The notes under the pieces are model-generated. The model was given only the letters and a program-made list of their open reading frames with translations, made no database searches and was not told the DNA's origin. A stretch of DNA of 28,633 nt, taken from contig NZ_CP073067.1 of assembly GCF_018314255.1 (NCBI RefSeq), positions 1 to 28,633 on the forward strand, written 5' to 3'. The translations under genes were made by a program, and so were the position numbers. Source of the stretch: Lentilactobacillus buchneri. Lineage in GTDB: Bacteria; Bacillota; Bacilli; Lactobacillales; Lactobacillaceae. Positions within the stretch are counted from its first letter, which is position 1. Each line of letters opens with the position of its first letter. Below are positions 24,431 to 28,633 of the stretch, piece by piece.

Positions 24431-25555
24431 ATGCCAAATAAAGCAGATGTTAAGGCTTGGAAAGCACAATTAGTCGCCCAGGCTGAACAGCAAATCCTAA
24501 AATTAACTGATAGTGACCAATTTAAAAAGTATCTCAATACCCTGGCTAAATTTCATCGTTATAGCGCCAGAAACATTGATTTAATTTATGCGCAAAATCC
24601 TCAAGCCACTCAAGTCGCCGGTTTTAAGCAATGGCAGAAGGCTTTTAACCGCACCGTCAACCGGGGCGCAAAAGCGATTCGGATTGCGGCTCCGATCATT
24701 AAGAAGCTAACACCAGCCGAGCAGAAGCATCTTGATACCACCGATGAGCGCGCCATTGTCGGTTATCGCTATCTACCCGTCTTTGATGTGGCACAAACTA
24801 GCGGTGAACCAGTGTTAAGTGCTAAAGACTTTGTCAAAGAAAATTTGGCCGATCATCAGAATGTGACAAGCTTATATAACGCGTTCAAAGATTATTTAAA
24901 CCAGCAAACCGACCTTAAAGTCAGTGAAGTGCCTTTAGCGACGCTAAATGGGGCTAAGGGGTATTTTCAACCCAGCACTAATGAAATCGTCATTGGTGGC
25001 GATGAGCCCGATAATGCTCTAAAATTGAAGACGTTATATCATGAATATGCGCATAGCCAGCTACACGGATTAAAATCAGCCTTTAAAGATCGGCCACAAG
25101 CCTATCAGGAAACCCAAGCCGAAGCGATCGCGTATGTTGCCATGCAAAATATTGGCGTTGATACCAGCAACTACTCACTCGGTTACGTGGCCACCTGGGC
25201 CAAAGATAAAGCCGTGATCCATAGTGCTTTAAGTGAGATCCAGCAAGTGAGCAACAAAGTGATTGAGCTTAGCGATGGCTTAACCAAACAATTAGGCTTA
25301 CAAGAAGCCCAAAAAGAGCCTGAGCATAATCTAAAAAAGCTATCAGCCCATGATCTTAATAAGTCCTATCAAGGCTTGCAACAACAAATTCAACAGGCAA
25401 CTAGTCCACAACAGAAAGCGCAATTTAAAAACCAGTTAAACGATGTGCACCAAGAAATTAGTGATCGAACTCAAAAACAGCTACAAGCATTTGCTGAACA
25501 GAATCCGGAGATCAAACAACCCGAATCCGAACTTGATCAAAGTCTAAAACGTTAG
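24431..25555 (+). CDS. ArdC-like antirestriction / zinc metallopeptidase protein
   Basis: A 374-residue soluble protein. The N-terminal part (about 1-130) fits the ArdC/DUF1738 ssDNA-binding domain: KYLNTLAKFHRYSARNIDLI, then GFKQWQKAFNRTVNRGAKAI. A metallopeptidase domain follows, with HEYAH at residues 204-208 and the third ligand probably in ETQAEAIAYVAM. A Gln-rich coiled C-terminal region ends in TQKQLQAFAEQNPEIK, a motif shared with the Fic-like tail. ArdC of plasmid pSa protects incoming single strands in the recipient, so a role in establishment after transfer is likely. The ribosome site GGAGGGG is strong. LtrC-like proteins are close alternatives. Confidence 0.82.
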   Translation: MPNKADVKAWKAQLVAQAEQQILKLTDSDQFKKYLNTLAKFHRYSARNIDLIYAQNPQATQVAGFKQWQKAFNRTVNRGAKAIRIAAPIIKKLTPAEQKHLDTTDERAIVGYRYLPVFDVAQTSGEPVLSAKDFVKENLADHQNVTSLYNAFKDYLNQQTDLKVSEVPLATLNGAKGYFQPSTNEIVIGGDEPDNALKLKTLYHEYAHSQLHGLKSAFKDRPQAYQETQAEAIAYVAMQNIGVDTSNYSLGYVATWAKDKAVIHSALSEIQQVSNKVIELSDGLTKQLGLQEAQKEPEHNLKKLSAHDLNKSYQGLQQQIQQATSPQQKAQFKNQLNDVHQEISDRTQKQLQAFAEQNPEIKQPESELDQSLKR

Positions 25556-25581
25556 CCAGTTTTTAAAGGGCATGCTATAAT
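25552..25581 (+). promoter_or_regulatory. Antitoxin RNA promoter
   Basis: TATAAT at 25576-25581, with TTAGCC at 25552-25557 and an 18-nt spacer. The -10 box is consensus and the -35 box weak. The predicted start is near 25588. Confidence 0.65.
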
Positions 25582-25587
25582 GTAAAT

Positions 25588-25711
25588 AGAAAAAAGAAGC
25601 CCCGCCAGAACAGGGCTTCCCGCGCAAGCCGCTTCAAAGGCGGTGGCATTAACATTAGACTAGATACTAGTCGTCCTGTAACCTGCCAAAGTTACACAGG
25701 GCGGCTTTTTT
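25588..25711 (+). ncRNA. Putative type I antitoxin RNA
   Basis: A short transcript of about 124 nt from the promoter above to a hairpin (CCTGTAAC 25675-25682 with GTTACACAGG 25691-25700) plus a T6 run. It is complementary to the whole 3' untranslated part of the toxin mRNA and to its stop codon. It contains GAAGCCCC/GGGCTTC, which on the other strand is the toxin terminator. Confidence 0.65.
25590..25619 (-). terminator. Terminator of the toxin mRNA
   Basis: On the minus strand GAAGCCC and GGGGCTTC pair around a 9-nt loop, followed by a T-run (plus 25590-25595). The toxin transcript thus extends about 90 nt past its stop codon, through the full antitoxin gene. Confidence 0.7.
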
Positions 25712-25799
25712 ATTTGTGGTGCTTGTCGATATAGCTGAGTAGCGCGATTAAAAACGTGCCAAACAGCAACATCAACGAGAGTGTCTGGAAGACGCTCAT
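25710..25799 (-). CDS. Holin-like type I toxin (Hol_Tox / Fst-like)
   Basis: A 29-residue membrane peptide: MSVFQTL, then a hydrophobic span (SLMLLFGTFLIALLSYI), then a charged tail DKHHK. This matches the putative holin-like toxins (Hol_Tox) of lactobacilli. It should insert in the membrane and depolarise or kill cells that lose the plasmid. Ribosome site AGGAAGG lies about 11 nt before ATG 25799. An overlapping leader frame (ATG 25839, with GAGGTGAG before it) runs through in another phase and may modulate toxin translation. The promoter and convergent antitoxin RNA fit a type I system. Confidence 0.82.
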   Translation of the reverse strand: MSVFQTLSLMLLFGTFLIALLSYIDKHHK

Positions 25800-25897
25800 T
25801 GACTGTGAAACCTTCCTGAAGATTATTCCATGTTCCCATGGGCCTCACCTCGCAAGGGAAAAGACAGCCACCGCCCTTAAAACTTCCTGCTTAATCC

Positions 25898-25927
25898 ATT
25901 ATACATGCAGCCTAGCTCTTTAACCAA
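25898..25927 (-). promoter_or_regulatory. Toxin mRNA promoter
   Basis: On the minus strand TTGGTT (plus 25922-25927), an 18-nt spacer and TATAAT (plus 25898-25903) give a start near 25891 and a leader of about 90 nt. The leader carries GGGCGGTGGC (plus 25867-25877 region); the antitoxin RNA carries the same-sense GGCGGTGGC (25639-25647). Confidence 0.7.
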
Positions 25928-26364
25928 ATATAAAATTAAAGAATCAGTAAGAAGCTGTCTAAAATCTCTTAAGTAATAGTGCTAAAAACGCTAAAACGAC
26001 CATTTGCAGACTGGTGGTTAATTGACGCTCACAATTTTTCCAAAGTCGCCGACAATTCTCTAGCCAACTAAAAGATCGTTCGACTACCCAACGTTGGGGC
26101 ATGACTTCGAATCGATGCAACTCATTGCGCTTCGCAACCTGCACGGTTGCGTTTAAATTACTGGCTACATCGAGCTGAAAATTAACGCCTGAATAACCAC
26201 CATCAACTAAGACATTTTGAACCTGGCGTAAATGCATGGCATGTAAAGCGATCATGGCACTGGCCCCGTCTCGATCAGAGACGTTCGCTCGCGTCATGTG
26301 AATGGCCTGCGGAAAGCCATTGATATCAACTGCCAGATGGCGCTTAATCCCCGAGATTTTCTTA

Positions 26365-27219
26365 GAAGCTGTCTAAAATCTCTTAAGTAATAGTGCTAAA
26401 AACGCTAAAACGACCATTTGCAGACTGGTGGTTAATTGACGCTCACAATTTTTCCAAAGTCGCCGACAATTCTCTAGCCAACTAAAAGATCGTTCGACTA
26501 CCCAGCGTTGGGGCATGACTTCGAATCGATGCAACTCATTGCGCTTCGCAACCTGCACGGTTGCGTTTAAATTACTGGCTACATCGAGCTGAAAATTAAC
26601 GCCTGAATAACCACCATCAACTAAGACATTTTGAACCTGGCGTAAATGCATGGCATGTAAAGCGATCATGGCACTGGCCCCGTCTCGATCAGAGACGTTC
26701 GCTCGCGTCATGTGAATGGCCTGCGGAAAGCCATTGATGTCAACTGCCAGATGGCGCTTAATCCCCGAGATTTTCTTACCAGCGTCGTAACCTTTGTTTT
26801 CAGCAGTAGCGGTGTTTTTGACGCTCTGAGCGTCAACGATAATAAAGGAAGTTAAAGCTGAACGTCCTTGGTAAGTTCGCCGAGCAATGACAATTTTTTT
26901 AAAACTTGTTCCAATAAAGAATCAGCCGTAGGCTCAGCTTTAGTTGACCAAATTTTGTAATAGTTGTAAACTGACCGCCATTCTGGGAAATCACCGGGGA
27001 CTTGACGCCATTGGCAACCGGTTTTCAAGACATATAGGACCGCACAGAAGACCTCGTAGAGGTCATATTTTCGAGGCTTAGTTCGCTTACGAAAATTTTC
27101 TAAAGCTGGTCGAATTAATTCAAATTGTTGCCGAGTAATATTGCTGGGATAATTTTTCATAGCTTAAACTCGCTTTTTACATAGAAGTATATCAAAAATC
27201 ATAGATCTTGGACAGCTTC
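26365..27219 (-). mobile_element. IS5-family element, copy C nested in copy B
   Basis: An 855-bp element with GAAGCTGTC/GACAGCTTC ends and a perfect TTA target duplication (26362-26364 and 27220-27222) inside copy B. The nest shows the element makes 3-bp duplications and can insert into itself. Confidence 0.95.
26373..27160 (-). CDS. IS5-family transposase, OrfA-OrfB by -1 frameshift, copy C
   Basis: OrfA is 26852-27160 and OrfB ends at 26373. The A7 slip site (plus 26894-26900) allows the 262-residue fusion. The encoded residues equal copy A; only silent or scattered base changes are seen (for example ACCCAGCGTTGG here against ACCCAACGTTGG in copy B). It is intact and so may be the active source copy. 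Confidence 0.9.
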
Positions 27220-27692
27220 TTACCAGCGTCGTAACCTTTGTTTTCAGCAGTAGCGGTGTTTTTGACGCTCTGAGCGTCAACGATAATAAAGGAAGTTAAA
27301 GCTGAACGTCCTTGGTAAGTTCGCCGAGCAATGACAATTTTTTTAAAACTTGTTCCAATAAAGAATCAGCCGTAGGCTCAGCTTTAGTTGACCAAATTTT
27401 GTAATAGTTGTAAACTGACCGCCATTCTGGGAAATCACCGGGGACTTGACGCCATTGGCAACCGGTTTTCAAGACATACAGGACCGCACAGAAGACCTCG
27501 TAGAGGTCATATTTTCGAGGCTTAGTTCGCTTACGAAAATTTTCTAAAGCTGGTCGAATTAATTCAAATTGTTGCCGAGTAATATTGCTGGGATAATTTT
27601 TCATAGCTTAAACTCGCTTTTTACATAGAAGTATATCAAAAATCATAGATCTTGGACAGCTTCTAAAATGTAAGCTATAAGGATTAGCGGGT

Positions 27693-27735
27693 CAAAAAAG
27701 GATCAGTCACGGTCGATTGCCGATAACTGATCCTT
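27693..27735 (-). terminator. Terminator of the secreted-protein gene
   Basis: On the minus strand AAAGGATCAGT and ACTGATCC, with an inner CGGC/GCCG-like pairing, form a long stem followed by TTTTTT. It lies about 105 bp after the gene's stop. The plus strand has a weaker TTTATTTATT tail, so some two-way activity is possible. 27736-27840 shows no gene. Confidence 0.8.
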
Positions 27736-27840
27736 TATTTATTAAGATTGGGGTGAAAGGCGATTACGCTGGAAGTTGCTTTTCTGCCCATGCTTTCTTG
27801 AGAATAATCCTAGATTGTTTTATTGAGGAAAATTTAGTAG

Positions 27841-28398
27841 CTACATTGCCTTCACAAATAGTTTGCTGGCGGTGACATAACCACCGGATGCAAGTCGATA
27901 CGCAATGTTGCCGTTGTTAAACTTCTTGATCTTGCTGACCTTAAGTGACTGATGAAATTGAAAATGGTTCATCTTATTTTTAAGGGTTGGTGATTGGTAA
28001 CTATTTATCCCAATGGTATCGGTGACGATGATCCGTTTTGATTTGGGTAGGGAGGCATAAAACTGCCGAGTCACATAGTCTGGATCAGAAGTGATGAAGG
28101 TACCATCGTCAAGCTGATATCGCAGAGCGTCCGTACTGGATTTTTGGGTGCCGGTAACCACTAATTGTTTAGATGGATGATTAATTCCGGTAAGGTTTTC
28201 TGCGGTGAAATCGGTAGTTTTAAAAGAATGGACTTCCTTTTTAACAATAATTTTAAATGGTGACACCTTGGTTGTGGCTGAGCCGTAAGCCGTGTTTTGC
28301 GAAGATGCCGCATTGGCGGGCTGTGATTGAGCAAGCAAGCCGCCACTAATGATGAGTAGGGCCGCTGCCATAATGGCTTGATGTTTGACTGTTAACAT
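27841..28398 (-). CDS. Secreted protein with DUF5776-like repeats
   Basis: A 185-residue exported protein. Its signal peptide is a Lys/His start, the hydrophobic core IMAAALLIISGGLLA, and a probable cleavage after QPANA (residue 30). The mature part has a Lys-rich region, then two repeats of the pattern (L/A)YRL-x(2-3)-G-x-(F/Y)-(I/V)-T-(A/S): LRYQLDDGTFITSDPDYV and IAYRLASGGYVTASKLFVK. These resemble the DUF5776/SLAP-type wall-associated repeats of lactobacilli. Ribosome site GAGGGG precedes ATG 28398. It is likely attached non-covalently to the wall; no LPXTG is present. The function is unknown. Confidence 0.8.
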   Translation of the reverse strand: MLTVKHQAIMAAALLIISGGLLAQSQPANAASSQNTAYGSATTKVSPFKIIVKKEVHSFKTTDFTAENLTGINHPSKQLVVTGTQKSSTDALRYQLDDGTFITSDPDYVTRQFYASLPKSKRIIVTDTIGINSYQSPTLKNKMNHFQFHQSLKVSKIKKFNNGNIAYRLASGGYVTASKLFVKAM

Positions 28399-28423
28399 AA
28401 AAATACCCCTCGTAAGTTGGATT

Positions 28424-28452
28424 TGTCATCCCTATCATGTTCTTTGATGACA
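28424..28452. promoter_or_regulatory. Inverted repeat upstream of the secreted-protein gene
   Basis: TGTCATC (28424-28430) and GATGACA (28446-28452) are perfect 7-bp arms 15 bp apart, 26 bp upstream of the start codon, where a promoter is expected. It is a candidate operator. No clear -35/-10 pair could be fixed. Confidence 0.4.
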
Positions 28453-28487
28453 CTCTTAACATAACAAGGAGATGTAAATTTTTAGAC

Positions 28488-28633
28488 CTTGAATTTACAC
28501 TTTAAGTGCAACACTAATTAAATAAAGAATGGCCCATGGCCAAATTTCTGTAAAATGATGTTTGCGAAAACAATCATGAAAGGAATTTAGCCATGGATCA
28601 CTACAAGCATATTACCATAGATGAACGGGAAAC
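28488..28633 (+). mobile_element. IS30-family element, copy 1 (5' portion; continues at 1-958)
   Basis: Contains the left inverted repeat CTTGAAT, the leader, and the first 41 nt of the transposase gene (ATG 28593). It ends exactly at the base before the equivalent of position 1: 28633 corresponds to 18429 in copy 2, and 1 to 18430. Confidence 0.93.

Larger units (their letters stand above)
25959..27604 (-). pseudogene. IS5 transposase of copy B, interrupted by copy C
   Basis: The 5' part (27604 down to 27223) carries intact OrfA (27296-27604), the A7 slip site and the beginning of OrfB. The 3' part (26361 down to 25959) carries the rest of OrfB. The insertion falls after the first catalytic Asp, in the AGKKISGIKR region, so no fused transposase can be made. 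OrfA alone could still be expressed. Confidence 0.9.
25951..27663 (-). mobile_element. IS5-family element, copy B, split by copy C
   Basis: Ends GAAGCTGTC (25951) and GACAGCTTC (27663) are flanked by TAA duplications (25948-25950 and 27664-27666). Removing the inner copy C and its TTA duplication leaves 855 bp, the length of copy A. It is in the same orientation as copy C. Confidence 0.93.

Noticed and set aside
25660..25848. 62-codon frame over the toxin
   Set aside because: It has no recognisable domain and spans the antitoxin terminator; the 29-codon hydrophobic frame in another phase is the conserved toxin. Its start at 25839 is noted only as a possible leader.

Overview
The window reads as a complete circular plasmid of about 28.6 kb from a low-GC Gram-positive lactic acid bacterium, most likely a member of the Lactobacillaceae. 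The evidence is a maltose phosphorylase / beta-phosphoglucomutase maltose operon, a RepA_N-type initiator with parA and a small centromere-binding gene, a MobA/MobL (MOBQ) relaxase with an oriT, a Hol_Tox-type type I toxin, and lactobacillus-style insertion sequences. The last base joins the first base in frame inside an IS30 transposase gene and restores a 1104-bp element, the same length as a second intact copy. This shows directly that the molecule is circular and was opened inside an IS.

Layout. 1-958 (continuing from 28488-28633) is an IS30-family element. 991-6425 is a maltose operon: MFS maltose permease, maltose phosphorylase (GH65), aldose 1-epimerase and beta-phosphoglucomutase, with a promoter overlapped by a cre-like operator. 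The 3' end of pgmB is replaced by the end of a 1043-bp ISLpl1-like IS30 element (6408-7450). Beyond it are the original pgmB end, a bidirectional terminator, and a decayed LacI/MalR-type regulator cut by an IS256-family element (7861-9186). 9419-10714 holds a diacetyl/acetoin reductase behind a palindromic operator and a small gene of unknown function. 11113-12337 holds a serine recombinase and another unknown gene. 12354-13704 is a dead IS3 element with two nonsense codons.

The replicon core is 13865-16880: a 34-bp perfect inverted repeat, a basic RHH-like gene and parA on the minus strand, two arrays of a 17-bp palindromic repeat, a rep leader with sense promoter, countertranscript and terminator-attenuator, then rep. 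17215-19687 is an IS5-family element next to a 31-bp IS3 end and a Fic-like gene. That gene is 5'-truncated and split by the second IS30 copy; removing the IS and its GC duplication restores the frame.

19701-25555 is the mobilization region: two small accessory genes, oriT, relaxase, a topoisomerase III gene missing its N-terminal third, a broken small gene, and an ArdC-like antirestriction/metallopeptidase protein. 25588-25891 is a type I toxin-antitoxin locus. 25951-27663 is an IS5 copy with a second identical-length copy nested inside it. 27841-28398 encodes a secreted protein.

The plasmid should be stable (rep, parAB, resolvase, toxin-antitoxin) and mobilizable but not self-transmissible, since no mating-pore or coupling-protein genes are present. 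Its main metabolic payload is maltose use via phosphorolysis. The most interesting lead is a C-terminal motif shared by the Fic-like and ArdC-like proteins; a second is the repeat/palindrome architecture around parAB.
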